Positions 11,501 through 25,600 of a stretch of DNA of 64,000 nt are shown one piece after another (position 1 is the stretch's first letter; every line of letters begins with the position of its first letter). A program made the translations under genes and the position numbers. This DNA comes from Allacma fusca. Its lineage: Eukaryota; Arthropoda; Collembola; Symphypleona; Sminthuridae. The notes under the pieces are model-generated. The model searched no databases. It saw only the letters and a list, made by a program, of their open reading frames with translations, and was not told where the DNA came from. Location: the NCBI GenBank assembly GCA_947179485.1, contig OX359247.1, positions 28,000,801 through 28,064,800 on the forward strand, given 5' to 3'.

Positions 11501-14500
11501 CTTACTTTGCGTAAACTGAATTAAGTATGTAAATGGCAAAAACTAACTCAGTTTTTGTAGGTCTCTGTGCCTTTAGTCTTCTAATGAGTCAATTTGAGAC
11601 ACGTGTACTATATGTAACTCTTGGCTCTTGGAGTATAACTGTCGGAGCCTGTAAACAGTTCGTATTTAACACTTTAAGCCATTCAGATATAATTTTGTAG
11701 TTACATTCAGCAGAGTACAAAAAGAACCCGCTACATTTCTTCAGTTATTGTGGAATAAGTTTCCCATTCGGAGATTCAGAAGTTCATTCAATTGAGTGCT
11801 AGGATATGCTTACAAAAGGTCCACACTCAAATGAACAGGAAAAAGTTGAAAGGAGCTAATTGAGGGACTGCTACTTTCGAAAGTATCCGTCTTGAACAGT
11901 TTTTCTTTCTTGTTGAATCAAGCGTAGATTCTCGGCTTGAAAAGCTAATTCCGAAGTCATTCCGAAACGAGTGGGCTGGAGGAAGAAGATGTACGACTAA
12001 TGTCTGTTGGCATTTGTAAAGAATCTTTTGAGATGTTACCAAACTTAGTTAAACTTGTGAGGAAAACTACTACAATGTCTTCCACAAAGTTGTTTCCCTG
12101 TAATGTCTTCTAAGCTAGTTATTTGCTTCCTTTGAGATTACGCTGTTACAGAATATGTACTGATGGGAGGAAATAACGTAACGGGGAGAGTATCAAGTTA
12201 CCTCCTGAGGTATCTTATTTTCAATTTACCCTAGGAACGTAAACTACTGAGACTGGCTCAAGTCTTACCTGCAACATCACCTTTGGCTGTGAAGACTGTG
12301 ACAGAAATGTGGGTGATATTTAAACCTAGCTAGAATATTGTCATTGTAGAAACATCACCTTCATTTAAAGTAAACATTCAGTAAGTACCTGGAACAGTTG
12401 GTGTCATCCAAAGGGGCTCTGATAGAAAAACTTTTTGTCTTGACTCCCGACTCCATGAAGTATTTCATGACATTTTGTTGGTAGTCTGGGAGACGCAGTT
12501 AGGAGGGATATATGTTGTTATATTTTCTGGAGGAACTTTGCCAACGAGATTGAATTCCCCGGTGAAATTTTACCCCAAACTACCTACGCATCCATTTGGT
12601 TGAATTTTATAGAAAATAATAGGGCACAAGGAGTTGCTGTTTATTCAGCCATTCCGGTTGTTTTACAAGAAACTGGAAGAAGGAAAATGTAATAAGGGTG
12701 AATGTGAGAGCATGTACAGGATAGATAATAAAGTCATCGGGAAAAGGTTAGAGGTTAAGTAATTCAGGACTTAGGAGGAAATCCTCAACATTTTCTCTTT
12801 TAATGCGCCACAAGAAACTTTCAGCAGACTCTCTTTACTTACTAGTTACGGTAAGCACAACAATCGATCCCACTCCTCGAGCCTCTGCATTTAAATATAG
12901 ATAAAATCCTGAATTTAAATCATAGAAATTGAGAGGAGGTGCAAATTGTAGGTAATGAAATTACCCATCGATAGGTATGTTCATTACCGCCAATTGCTTT
13001 AACCTGCAAGAAGAAGTGGCAGCAATCCGAAATTTAAAAATAGTGAATTAGTGTTTTTGTGTTTAAAATCCGCACAGAAAAATGAAATTTGGTAGGAATG
13101 GTGGCATATGTATATGCCAGTAAGATATAGGATGAGGACCACTCTACTGAGATAAAAGGCTGGTGATTGTTTCATAAAAATAACAAAATTTACCACCTAA
13201 GTCAAAATAAGAAGGATCTTCAAAAACATAATGAGAACATGATACCACAAAAGCTCCCTGAACATTTTTTAATATCATCTATGCTGTATATTTACGCCTA
13301 GACATGTTCTGGGAGCCTATTTCAAAGTGTACCTGACTGGAATTCGCATCAGTGGATTTACGCTTACAAAATTGTCATACTCATCTATTATAAATGGGGG
13401 GAGAAACGTCCAAAGCTCTGGCTCCATCTTCAAACAGAATATCAAAGGAGCTTAGCGTGGCCTGGGCCGAGGCTGGCTTTGTTCAATACTGGAATATGTA
13501 CATACATATATGGTACTACTTATACATCCTGTCGCAGAACGCCATACCCTGTCCTTCGTGTATGCATCTAAAATTTAGTGTATGTGGCTGAATTTGGAGT
13601 AGGTTCAAAAGGCCTTGTCAGAGGATTCTAACAATTAAGTTAAATCAAGCAATGAATGTAATAGAATGGAGGGAGCCTTTAAACAACACACTTGTCAAAC
13701 ATGACCCATTTTTTGTAAGGTCAGAAGAATTTCCAAGTTTATCACATAATACATACGGACATGTCAGCATTATCTCACAGCATCAATCCCCACAATTGGC
13801 TCATGGGATGGTTCAAGGTGATGATGGGGGGAAAGTGGGTCACATTTCCATTAATCGCGACATCATCCGTGCATGTATAGCAAAGGTTATAAATGAAATC
13901 TATCAGAAATTTGATTCCAAATAAGATTAGTAGCATTGGGATTTGTTATTCTAGCAAGGCAGTCGAAGGGTTGGCTCAAGACCAGCTTCTGTTCAATTTA
14001 TTCAATTATGATCTGAGGGTTTTGACTTTCTCCTTGGTGAAAGCATTCTGACTTACTGCGACAAGACGGTGTTGACATTGCATCTGATAGTAGAAGGACT
14101 TTGCGAAATTGGACAGCCTTAAATAATGTCCATTTCTTGTAACGACACTTTATGACGTTCTTAACGTATTGTATCATACGTATAATAATTATAGGTTCAT
14201 ATACTTATTTCCTCATCACAGGCATGACATATTCCTGTCACGAGGAAATTAATTCTCTACACAATTTGGATGTAGCATATAGAGATTCAATTACATTTTG
14301 CTCTCATAAAGTAGTAAGTTAGTGAGCGTGATTAAGAGTAGCACCACAAGGACAGACCTTCGTGATGGTGTGCAAAGAATTAACGGGACTTGGAAATTTA
14401 TTTAGTTTGGGGAAAATTAGCTCCTACATTAAGTTAGGAAGGGATGTGGGCGGTGAAATATATGGGTGCAAGTTAAGCTCCACTGGAGGCTTTCCCTACG

Positions 14501-14820
14501 TAAATAGCTAAGTCACAAAAGAAAGTAGTGTTTTGGTTACGAAACACGAAAGGAGAATTATGGATCCATGTCTTTTTCGTTCCATGCGTAGGTGTTACGT
14601 TCCAGAAGGAAGGAAGAAGCGAGCGTGGAAGAGAAGAGCAACTTTTATTTCACGAATAAAAGCAACACGAGAAAAAAAAGGGCTAAGCCGAGGGTCGATA
14701 AGAACCCAGCAACGACTAAAACTTGAGTTGTGTACAGTATATCTATCTAGCAACGTGAAAACATATCTTCGGGTGATAAGTCTTTGAGGAAAGAAAAGCC
14801 CAAGATATTTTTTTTTCCTG
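6897..14820. other. Intergenic stretch, no gene recognised
   Basis: AT-rich sequence with scattered frames of 60-90 codons, none resembling a known protein. It holds a GA microsatellite at 8541-8578 and an imperfect hairpin at 14208-14248 (TTTCCTC/GAGGAAA with an inner ACAGG/CCTGT pair). If the leader exon at 6660-6896 is real, this stretch would be its intron. Confidence 0.5.
8541..8578 (+). repeat. (GA)n microsatellite
   Basis: A GA dinucleotide run with one early CAGA interruption. Confidence 0.95.
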
Positions 14821-14824
14821 GAAC

Positions 14825-14833
14825 TATATAAAT
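14825..14833 (+). promoter_or_regulatory. Candidate TATA box upstream of the prohormone-like gene
   Basis: TATATAAAT lies about 100 bases before the ATG at 14934, a spacing compatible with a short 5' UTR starting near 14855. An acceptor-like CTTAG at 14861-14865 offers the alternative that the leader is spliced in from upstream. Confidence 0.3.
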
Positions 14834-14933
14834 TTTAAAGACAGTCTCCTACCTACGCCACTTAGGAAGAGGAACGACTGGAACTAAATTAAAGCACAAC
14901 AAGACAAGCCCTACGTGGGAGTTTGGACGGAAA

Positions 14934-15166
14934 ATGATGCTGTCAGTCGGATCAGTAGCAACTATTTCTTCATTATGGCTAGCATTTTTGTCAACCTGTT
15001 GCTTAGCCTGGCCAACACCTTACAGAAGATCATACCAATACTACCCTCCCATGATGGCTGAGCTGGGTCCCCCTAACCAGTGGGATATTGCTCAAGAACC
15101 TTATTCCTACGAACAGCCTGAAGATTACTTTGATAATCCACAATGGGCGGACATCGAGGTAAGGCT

Positions 15167-15208
<42 letters not shown>

Positions 15209-18200
15209 CAATGCATGTTCATTACATCCTCAATCCTTGAGGGAATATGTGACTCCTGGAAGTAGTACATATCAATTGTTATATGCATGCTGATGTATTT
15301 CAATAACAGAACCAAGCCACAAGGCCTTCATTTTATTATATCTATAGTTAATGCAGATTCTAAGAAAGTAAATTAACGGGTGTGTGCACGTAGAAAATTA
15401 AAGGAAGGAAATGTGGTGGGTTGGTTACCGTCAATGTCCTTGGTAATTGAAGTAAACCTTTCTCAACAGGCTATTTCAAATCTGATTGATATGTACGACA
15501 ACGCTCCCGTTTGGGGTCAGATTGTTAATGAGAAACCCGAAGAGGAATTAATTGAGTTGAAGCGGTCTCAGCCTCCTGCCGGCACCCCATTTGGACAGAA
15601 TCAACGGCTCCCACAATCATTTGGCCAGCCCGCTGAAATTTTAACATCCAAAACTCAGGTCTCCACATCTGCTCCAGCAGTACCTCAGCATGTTAGCCGT
15701 CAACCTCCCCCAGCACCTCAGGTAGCTCTCAAAAACGGCCAAAAAGAAGTTGCACTACTTCGACCACCAGTGAAACCCAAAGCGACTCCGTCACCCGAAC
15801 CTGCTGTCATCTCTGCCCAAGTTACATCCCAAGAACGACAAAAGAAACCATCACCGTATGACACTCTCCGAAAATACCTCTCGATTGAAGACGCACTCAA
15901 AAAGGTAATTACCTCTCACTCAATTAATTAATTACTTCACCAACTTTCTCCATTGCCCCTTTCCATTAGTAACCTTTGAATGGTGCTAAAATACAAAGTG
16001 TTGTCCTCATCCGTGTCAACAGAGAGGATTTTGGATCATTTTCATTCAAGTAATTATAAATAATTACGTACACTTCCCAAACAAATATACATAAGCTTTT
16101 GACGTGACGCTCCGACCACGTTCTTCCTGAGGAGAACATATAACTCCAGAGGTAGAAATGCTTCATTTGAAAATGTCACTGTCGGATAGTTATGTAGAAA
16201 GATAATCCTTTCCTGTCATAAATGATGCTGTTGGGGGAAAGATTGAATTAAACCCAGTGGCAGGGGAACACACCATGGGGAAGGACGTGGGAGTGCAATC
16301 TATGTGACTGTAATGGGACTAAGGCAACATTGCATTTTGAGCGACAATCTATTTGTAGGGACACGTTCGAAGGCGGATATGAAGCACCCCCGCTCATCAT
16401 GTCTAACCTGATGAGTAAAAGAGTAAGTACTGTATTGAGCTGGTGAGGGTCTGGTAGTCGGAAGTTGAACCCTAACCTTTTCCAAGGGTTTACTATTTTC
16501 CTAGCCCCCAGCTGACTTTCCCCATTAGTTTTAATTTGAGCTCTCCACATACAGTAGTAACACCAAAGACTCTCCTCATCTCCTGTTTCCAACTCCGTCG
16601 GATTTTTTCTCATGCAATGGAACGTATCCACACCACATTTGGAGTTTTCTCCAGTAGCCCCGTCGTTGCAACAGTACCCTACAGGGATATGTTGGGGAAT
16701 ACACAGGCAGTTGAGAGTTGTCTCTCGTCGTAAATTTCTAAGTACAAAGCCTGGAAGCCTTTTTACTTGTACAGTTTCACAACTCCTGAGAGATTTTGAT
16801 GCGTTGGAATTTCTTCGCGTGACTATTCCCTCCAGGAAATATGCATTGTAGGTGTAGGTGGAAATTCCTATGTATGTTATGTACACACATATACACACAC
16901 ACACCAATACCAAAGTGCACATCAAAAGTGGTGATTTAGAAGTTGGCGTGGGTGTTGGTTCGGAACGGTGAGGATGAAAAGGTTCTTTCATCCTGAACTC
17001 ATCCCGACAGTTACTTGTACTACTGGTACCTGGAGGGAAAGATGAGACGCATTGTTCTTATTTCCAGGTGAACTATTTGTGGTGTCATGACGTATTTACT
17101 TCTGCAAATTTTCTGCGACCTAAACCAACAACGACTAAAAACCATGGAGGTACATATTTAATTAGTATAGTTACAGAGGGTTCGGGTAAACAATTATTAC
17201 AGTATTGCAGGAGAAAAATCCGTGTTTTTTTTAACACTTGAGACAACTTAGCTGAGCCTAGTTTAGAAGAAATATCGGTTTCTTTTGTTAAATGTTTACG
17301 GTTTACCTCAGTCGCTCATGCCACTAATTCCTGTTTGCTTTTGTGTGTGATTTGAACTGAAGTAATGGGGAAGTTTGGGTCTGTTTGTGAGTCCGTATGT
17401 TTTGTCTTCTTTGTTTCCTCCTCCCAATGGAACATATCTACGGAAGTAATTACTCGAACTTTGATACGATCTTCAATTCTTTAGGAGTTTCAATCATCCC
17501 TGCATACATACTTGTCTAATACTAATAGCATCATAAAGGCACAGCCAACACATATACATACATACATCTTACACTCACAAAGGACTTACTGCTCGAAATT
17601 TAATATTATGCAGATAAAAAGAGTTTGAAGTTTTACTATCCACGCCTTCTTACACATAATTACATTCGGATCTTACTGATTTTACGAAACTACACAATTT
17701 ATTATATAATGTTGCCAAGTATTTACAATCCGATTGGAAAAAGATAAGACGTACTTTGCATGTTCCGCAAAAAAAAAAATTATTTCGTTTCTTTCGTAAC
17801 AAATAATCTAACATGTATTTGTAGTAACGTCTGTTACCAATATATGGAAGGGGGTTGATGATAAAGGAACAAGCAAATATTTAATCTTGGCAGCTAATAA
17901 TTCCTCTTCAACCTTGAAATGAATTGTTTACAATCCAAACTTTGCTGAAATGAGGTTGACAGTCTTCGCCGTTACTAAATATTCTCTTTCTTGAACCTGA
18001 ATCAATTTGTATCAAAATTAGAACGGAGATTTTCTTGTGATTCATGGAGCTGTTGGCAGCTTCTAAGAATCAAAGATTTACTTTAACATGAAAAGGTTCC
18101 AAAAGCCTAGCTACTACGTACATATGTACATACATATGTTAGTACCTTCTGATGTGCAAGCCCTACTCCAAACATAGGGTCTCACAATCAGTTTCACATG

Positions 18201-18970
18201 CCAATCCTCGTGACCCCACAGTTTCCATTACTATGTACACAGTATACTTCTCAGCTACTGAATAGAGACCAATTGACTGAAACAAATCGAATCAGATCTT
18301 TGTTCCAAGTGATATATACAAACATCTACAAAACTCTTGAGAAACTATCCCTATTCTCCTCCTGAATCCTGTACATATGTATAGGATATGGTCTTTGGTG
18401 CAATGTTTCAAGCAAATTAAACTTTATGATGTTCGTGAAGCATTCAATCATATTGAGGGGTCCCGCGTCGTCGCTCTCTATCCCCTTCAAATGTCAAAGG
18501 TTACAGTATTATGTAACTGTGATCATCCAGAACGATCCATATATTTTTCGAATGATAGCGAATGACATTTCCGGGTGTTGCTTCGGACACCACCATATTT
18601 GGCCTAGAACAATGTAACAATATGCAATTACTATAAAAACCATGGTTGGTAATTAAGTTCGTAGGTCATACACAATGATGTAATCATTGGAGGGGTTGAG
18701 AACTGTAGTAATTAATATCTGCAGGAATGAATACGAGGAAGCCCAACGAATGCTTTGAAGCACTTGTGTTTTAGTACCATTCAGTTAGTTTTGCTCTTTA
18801 AGATCTAAAATTGCTTTTGAGAGTCTGTTATGACAGTGGGGGTAATTTTGTTTATGCAGGAAGCGGAGAAACGACGGGCAGACAGTCGTCATCAAAAACG
18901 GAGCAACTTTGTCGCTGAGGAGGGCAGCCTCACTGGACAATTGAACAACTTGAAGAAAAACCTGGCTTAA
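14934..18970 (+). CDS. Secreted prohormone-like protein, 256 aa, three exons, family unknown
   Basis: Exons 14934-15158, 15470-15904 and 18860-18970 all join in phase 0 at GT/AG sites and end in TAA (771 nt). The protein starts with a signal peptide (hydrophobic residues 3-24, likely cut after CCLA at 25). The mature part begins WPTPYRR, so cutting at RR31-32 would free a five-residue peptide. It has no cysteine, is rich in Pro, Gln and Tyr, and carries further basic sites: KR106-107, KK200-201, RK209-210, KK219-220, KRR224-226, KR233-234 and KK252-253. Segments between them, such as APVWGQI near 87-93 and YDTLRKYLSIEDALKK at 205-220, could be helical or conserved peptides. The layout resembles a neuropeptide or granin-like precursor, but I recognise no known peptide and see no amidation (GKR) site. 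A small exon inside the long second intron cannot be excluded. Confidence 0.75.
15169..15203 (+). repeat. (TC)n microsatellite next to a splice donor
   Basis: A TC dinucleotide run starting about 10 bases inside the first intron of the prohormone-like gene, just downstream of GTAAGG. Confidence 0.95.
15905..18859. other. Second intron of the prohormone-like gene
   Basis: A long AT-rich intron. On the minus strand 16248-16991 is open for 247 codons, which is long for this base composition. That frame has an imperfect hydrophobic run made partly by a CA/TG-rich tract and matches no family I know. I do not call it a gene. The remainder shows nothing recognisable. Confidence 0.55.
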
Positions 18971-19235
18971 TTAACTTCAATACTTTCTCCGACTACGCAG
19001 TCGCTAACCACGACACTACTACACAACAACGGAGGGACACTGTTATTTAAACAAGCGGACAAATGACCCTGTAAATGAAGACAGACCTGACGTATGGGGA
19101 AGGGAGGATAATAATACAAGAAAGAGATAAGAACAAAAGTATACAATTCCCAAAATCAAACCCAAGTCTGCAACGTACATTCGAAGAATATTCTTATTCG
19201 TTCTAATATTCTTTAGACATACATACAATGATTGA

Positions 19236-19241
19236 AATAAA
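19236..19241 (+). terminator. Polyadenylation signal AATAAA of the prohormone-like gene
   Basis: A canonical AATAAA 266 bases after the TAA stop and the first good signal downstream, giving a 3' UTR of roughly 290 bases. Confidence 0.6.
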
Positions 19242-22105
19242 ATATTACAGGATTACTAACAATGTCCCTGTTACTATAGAGCGTACTTGTACATTTGTAC
19301 TCACTGTACATTTGTACGAGAGAATCAAACCCCATATGAGTGCTCCGGTGATGGACACTTTTAAAAAAAACTTGATATACAAACAATCAAATGACTGATT
19401 TTTAATTTAGTTATGAGGATCCAGTCTACATACGTACACCGATCAGTAGGAGTTCTAGATTTAAATATTGGGTATAATATTTTCAAATGTCATTAATCTA
19501 AAATGATTCTCTAATGATGATTCGATTTTGTACCTATCCACACAACATGAGAAAAAAAATCAGTATTACAACATCAGTGAGTTAATATTGTGTGGATGGA
19601 TGTTGCTTACGCAGAAATTATTATCAAGAATCAGTTGATTGAAACATCTCATCTTGTTAAAGTTACTAGTTTAGTTTCTTTCAGGGTTTGAATTCCCTGA
19701 CAAATTGGAATTTAATTGGAATTTCTTTTGGAAATTCGACGAGAGAAATTAACATGTTTTTAAAGTTACGTACATATAAGCGCAGCTTGATATTTTGTAA
19801 ACATTCCATAGATCAACTCCCCACAATTAGCTTGTTTAATGGGGGTGGAGCTGAAAACTATAAGTAAGCATATAAGGAACAATATCAAAATAAAATATGA
19901 TACCGACGCCAAAGAAAACAGATTTACACGGATAATGTGGTAGATGGTAGGAGGATATAGAAACTCTATAAAAATAGCCACCATGGTAATTATATTAAAC
20001 TGTGTTTAAAAAAAATACATGGATAAGTATTTATTAGTTATTGTTATTTCGGGGAAATAATTAAATTATTATAGGGATTTGGATTTCCTAAATCTTGAAC
20101 CCATGAATCTAAAGGTGCTCCTGGATTGATTTGAGATATAAAATTGAATGAAAGTGTGCAACTACTGTGGAATTTGTCGTTCCCTTAAGGACAACTAGAA
20201 TTTTAGAGTAGTGCATACATTGTTTACTTCATATGAACAATTTGTAATTGAATTGTTCAAAGGAAGCTATAATATGTAATTTATTTATTGCTTGCAAGGT
20301 CAGAGCCTAATGTTTTTAGTGATTCTTGCTCTAAAAAATTAGTACTGCATTATATGTTGATGATTGAGTTCTTGAGTGTTACTTTATAAGTAATTATATT
20401 ACTGTTTACTGTGTAAAATCTATGATTAAATTATAGTATTTCTACGAGGATAATATTCCTTTGTCAAAGTTCAAAAAAAAAATACTTGAAGCTGTTACTA
20501 CTATAATTCAACTATCTATGTATGAGCATATGGAGAAAAAAAAGTGCAAATACTTGAAAAAAAACTTTGATTAAGGCTAGGAGACTCCTAAGGCTGACAT
20601 ATAGTGAAAACACTTGTAGCCATATTTGAGCCAGGGCGGAGCAATGGGTTTCAAATGCTGGATCCGAAGTCGGGAAATAAAAAAGGGAAATTAATATGGG
20701 GCTTGCATATGAAAATGTAGGACTGCTCCGATAAATAATTGGTTAATTTACAAAGTAATACCAGGAAATAACATGGAAATCGCACAAAGTATATGAGACA
20801 ACGTACCTAACGATCAACAATAAATTCTAGGGAATTCAAACCCTTATTTACAAGATTGGACTTGACTTAATTGGATCATGTAATAATATACTTAGCTAGA
20901 GTTAGCCACAGCTTAGTATTTGATTACCGCGTACACTTACAATTAGATAACTTATACATTTGTAGGAATACATAGTAATTATAGCTCTGAATTATCGTAC
21001 CTAAAAATGTGTAGCCTTGAAAACAGTAGTAAGATTTTAGTACGAGCAACAATTACAGACTACTATAGTACTCCGCAATATTCTCTGGAAACTTGGATTC
21101 AATTATCAGTAGCTAAACTGTACTTTGCTTGTACTACTGTTGGATTATGAGTCAATTTAAGTACATACAGTAGGGAAGGTGCTTATGGGAGTTGGTAAAA
21201 ATGGACTATTCGCACTATGCATATAGATAACGCTCCATGTACTCTTAGTTGGTATGGGAATACGTGATATATTCCAGGAAGGAGGACATTAACTACAATA
21301 AAAATTGACGTCGAATTAATATCTCATCTGCTCCGCCCTGCAAAAGATTTTCTATATGTAAACTGGAACGTGAAATTAGTTATCTATTGATGTATCTATC
21401 AATAATTAGTTATTCATATAGCTGGGAAATGATGCTACCCTGGATGAAAGGTTGGTTACAATTTTAGAAACTTGTACCTCTTTTACATTGATTACATACT
21501 TCATTATAAAAGAAAGCTCCAGTTGCAAAAAAAAAATCCCTTCAAAGAAATGTGAGCCAAGAGGATGAGACCGGGTTCCAACCCCCTCACCCTCCTGACA
21601 ACTATATTATCATTGAGTATGTACATACATACATGCATATTTGTAATACAAGAAAAAAAAATTACGGGAAACTATCTTTGTCACCTTGATGTTGTTACTA
21701 AGGGAATTTTTGGATAATTATTATTGCGGAGAAGGAGTGCATATACAAATAACCATTATATGATTATCAATGACATATATATATAGACTAGTTATTTTTA
21801 AGATTGTACAACTTCTTGTATAATTAAAATATGGCTGGAAAAAAAAGAGGAGCTGTACAATATGTCAAGTAGAGTCTATAGATTTTCTAAAACGGAATCA
21901 ATAAAATTCTTGAAATTATTTCAAGTCAAAAAATGAGAAAATTTTCCTATAAGATTTGTATGTGGGGATTCAAAAAACTTATCATATAGATATAGATACA
22001 AAGATAAAGTTAAACATATTATTAATTATATCCATGGATTCATATGAAATATTTCATAAGAGTGTATCTTTCAGGTCATGTGTATAAAAAAAAAATGAGC
22101 TGACA

Positions 22106-22134
22106 GTTTTGTTACGACTCAGTCGTAACAAAAC
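22106..22134. repeat. Perfect palindrome, 14-bp arms, one-base centre
   Basis: GTTTTGTTACGACT and AGTCGTAACAAAAC flank a single C. An outer pair GACAGTTT (22102-22109) and AAACTGTC (22150-22157) gives a second, competing fold. It lies in AT-rich intergenic DNA with no gene nearby. Confidence 0.8.
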
Positions 22135-22595
22135 AGCAACATTTACCAAACTGTCGTTTAAAAAAAACTGATAGATACTGTTACAGGAAAGCCGGTTGTT
22201 TACGAAGCAAACAAAGGAACATGTGAACTTTGATCCGATCCTATATTGTACGAATGTAGCAACTCACAATCAGTTATTTGTATTCTTTCGAGTACTAGGA
22301 AGTAAAAAGAGTAATTATAATAATTTCTTTCACTTTTTCTCCCGTAGAATTTTTTCCATCCCTCCGTCTCAATTTCACAGAGTTTTTTCATCCTATGTTT
22401 ATGAGAAAGTTTCAATAGTTTCGCGCTGAGATCAAAAGCGCCATGTTTGAAAGTATTGATTACTTCTGTTTTCTTTCTTTATTATTGGGAAACAAAGTTA
22501 CGTAATCTTCATTTGGATCATTGCTACATCCAAAACCAGTTATGTATTTTGGCTCTATTCTATAATTTATTTTATTACATAAACACTCTGTCACA

Positions 22596-22616
22596 AACAC
22601 ACACACACACACACAC
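22596..22616 (+). repeat. (CA)n microsatellite
   Basis: A run of about ten CA dinucleotides. Confidence 0.9.
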
Positions 22617-25600
22617 GCGATATCTACTTACGTCCGATCAACACGAGTTCCATGAATTTGAAGGAATTTCTCCAGTAAAGATACTCTGCGATCATAGTAG
22701 TTGTAAATGTGTACCAATTCACCGTAAAATATAAACTTTCCCGGGAGATTTGACGGGAAGTCTTTGGAATGTCCCTGAGACGTTAATTCCATGTATATTG
22801 AGCATGGTACTTTACCTAGAGATCTAGTTGCAAGTTTAAAAAAAAAAATCTAAATAAATACTAATAGAAAGCTGCATGTGATATTGGTTAAAGCAAAATA
22901 TTTTTTTTCTCTCTCATGTCTCATCAAACTTTTATTACGCGGAATAAAGTCAATTTCCCAGTGTCAAAATAAAATAGAAACTATTTGAAATATATGATTG
23001 TGTGGGTAGTTCACATAGAAATGATTTAACTCCTCTCATCCCTTAGTTAACTAAAAGGATCCATTATTCTTTGGGAAACTGTGTATACTTATAAGTTATA
23101 GTTTCATTGCGGCCATGTGAAGCTGCCTCTACTTATACTGTAATACCCTGACATTAATCCTTGTACTTAACTGTAGCTCATCATTCTATAATACAAGATT
23201 GTTTAACAAAGTGAAACTCGATTCTGTAATAAATGATTACTTACTTGTCACCCTTTAATGCACGGATGATGTGTTTTTACTTGTGATTTATTATTGTGAT
23301 CTATCATCCCATATGCATAAAATACTCATAGTTCATCATCATCCGTATATAAATATAATTGACCATACAAACGGAGGAGCCTGGCAATATGATCGTATTT
23401 ATTGCAAACTGCCATTCAATAATAATTCCTAATTGACAGACATTTTCGAGGTGCTCTTAGTAATCTCGGTGGATTACATAAATATTGTTATGCAAAACAT
23501 TATAGCCCAATTATGGGGTTGCATCTCCAGCTCGACCATGGAAACAGCGGCTGTGCACAGGTACATTATGCATAGACTAGGCATATGATAAAGAAATGCA
23601 ATCTTGTATCTTGACTGTGTTGAAAATCCCAAGAGTATATGACTCTAGAGATATGAACAAGCAGTTTAGTTGGACCCAAGTGATAGCATAAGTGCTTATG
23701 TGTTAATCCTTAAAAGTATCATTAAAAATTGTACTGTAGGGTTACAGGCTTCTTGGGTAACAGTATCATACGAGTGTATTTTGGGCATATGGGGAGTCCC
23801 AAGAGTTTGTGTGTAAATACATAATAATAAGTAAGTTCGTATGTACTTATTAGGTACAGGGGAGTTGTGTCTGCACCTGAAGGAATTACTCAAGTGCAAT
23901 ATGCAGATACTGTAAATTTTACATGTTTTAGTTACACCTTTGCTCGTATCACGATTGTATATATAATGTATGCATATGCAGGTCCTTAGCCTATGAGGAA
24001 ATCAGAATCGCCTGATCTTGCCCCTCATTGAATTTACTTGTTTTAATGCAATCTCCCATCCATCGTTTGCACTATGGCCAACTTCGCATTGACTTCTTAT
24101 GAATAATCAATTGCGTATTTCTAAAAAGATTGCAATTTCAGCAGATAAAATAATTAAGACTTTGTTAGAAACCTCTCTTTGGTCGTGAGCAAGTTGCCAA
24201 AGGATTTCAAGAGCGGAGCTTCTACTACTGTACTACACTCATGGACCTCATCATGCGTCCAATCCCTCAAGTAGAAATGCAAATGTAGTCATTTATCAGC
24301 AATTTCGTTTTCTTAAACTTGACCATTGGAGACGCAATGGTAAAGGAGGGGGAAATTGTAGAAATAAGAATTGACAATGAAAGGTGTTAGATGTTTAAAA
24401 GTCCTCCGACCCAAAGCAGTCTCGCAACTGATGGTGTGTCTCACAATACTCAAAGGGTTACTTACCACTTGCTTGGGTTACATAAGTACATGGTATGTAA
24501 TCAGAGTTGTGAATGACATACATACATACATACACTGTAGATAGATATAAGTATATGTAAGGTACACATAGTCATTGGTAAATCCACTTTATCTACCTGT
24601 CCTGTCGTATATACTCCTATCAAGTCAAACATGAGAATTCCCTTCATTTCTCCCATTAGCAGATTAAAGTGGAGCCAATATTAGTTCATGGCAGTAATAA
24701 GTTCCCTCTTACAAAGTAAAATGACGTTGCTGTTTGTAACCCATGGGCATGTGCAATTACCAGAGTAATCGTGCTCATTGGGGCAATAAAAAAAATCCAA
24801 CATAACAATAACAAATTGAAATCTCCTCACAGATATAATTTACCATGTTAATTTAAAACCTCCAAAAAAAAATTTGGAGCTCACAATCAGTACTAACTCT
24901 TGAATAGTAGCATCTATCAAATTGGTTGTACCTCAACAGAAAAAAAAAAATTTGGTGGAACATCAAATTTCAAGTAGGGCATGAAAATCATGACACGTAC
25001 AGTAATAGGAGATTAATTACGAAACGGAAATCAGTTTAGTATGCTTTTCAGCCTATGTTCTTAAATTGAAAGTGCCTTTATTACACACGTGGAAGTTGAA
25101 CTGACAGCAGAAAGGATGAACAAAAAATCAATGTTTTAGACTGACTGCTTTGAAAGGAGAATCAGGTTCCTGGGTTCGGATGCTAGCGTCATTTACTTAT
25201 TATGTGTGCTTATAGCAAACTATTTTTTTGTGCTTTTATTTAGTATTAAAAAAGGTTATGTTCCACATTAGACTGCATATCAACAACAAACAATCAATTC
25301 CTCATACTTATATTCCTCAATAACCTGCAGTTGCATCACTTCTGCACTGATTGACGGAAGTGCCTGCAATGAAAAGTTGTGTAATGGCAAAAGGAGTAAA
25401 AAAAAAGAAGCTTCGATGTTTTTTCATCCCTTCAACATTCATTTTCCCACGTGGTAAATTAAATGTACATACGTAACTTTTTGAAATAAGGCAGCATATA
25501 TGATTCATGGTATAAACTTTTACTATTCCTAAAATAATTTTGGATACTGTGCAATATATAACTATGAGATACATGAAGAAGACTTGACCAACCCGAGCGA

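Noticed and set aside
13652-13924. 90-codon plus-strand frame
   Set aside because: ATG-initiated and fairly long, but no signal peptide, domain or partner exon is visible, and the surroundings look intergenic.
14533-14787. 84-codon basic frame just upstream of the prohormone-like gene
   Set aside because: Arg/Lys-rich but without motif; it overlaps the likely promoter region and is probably chance.
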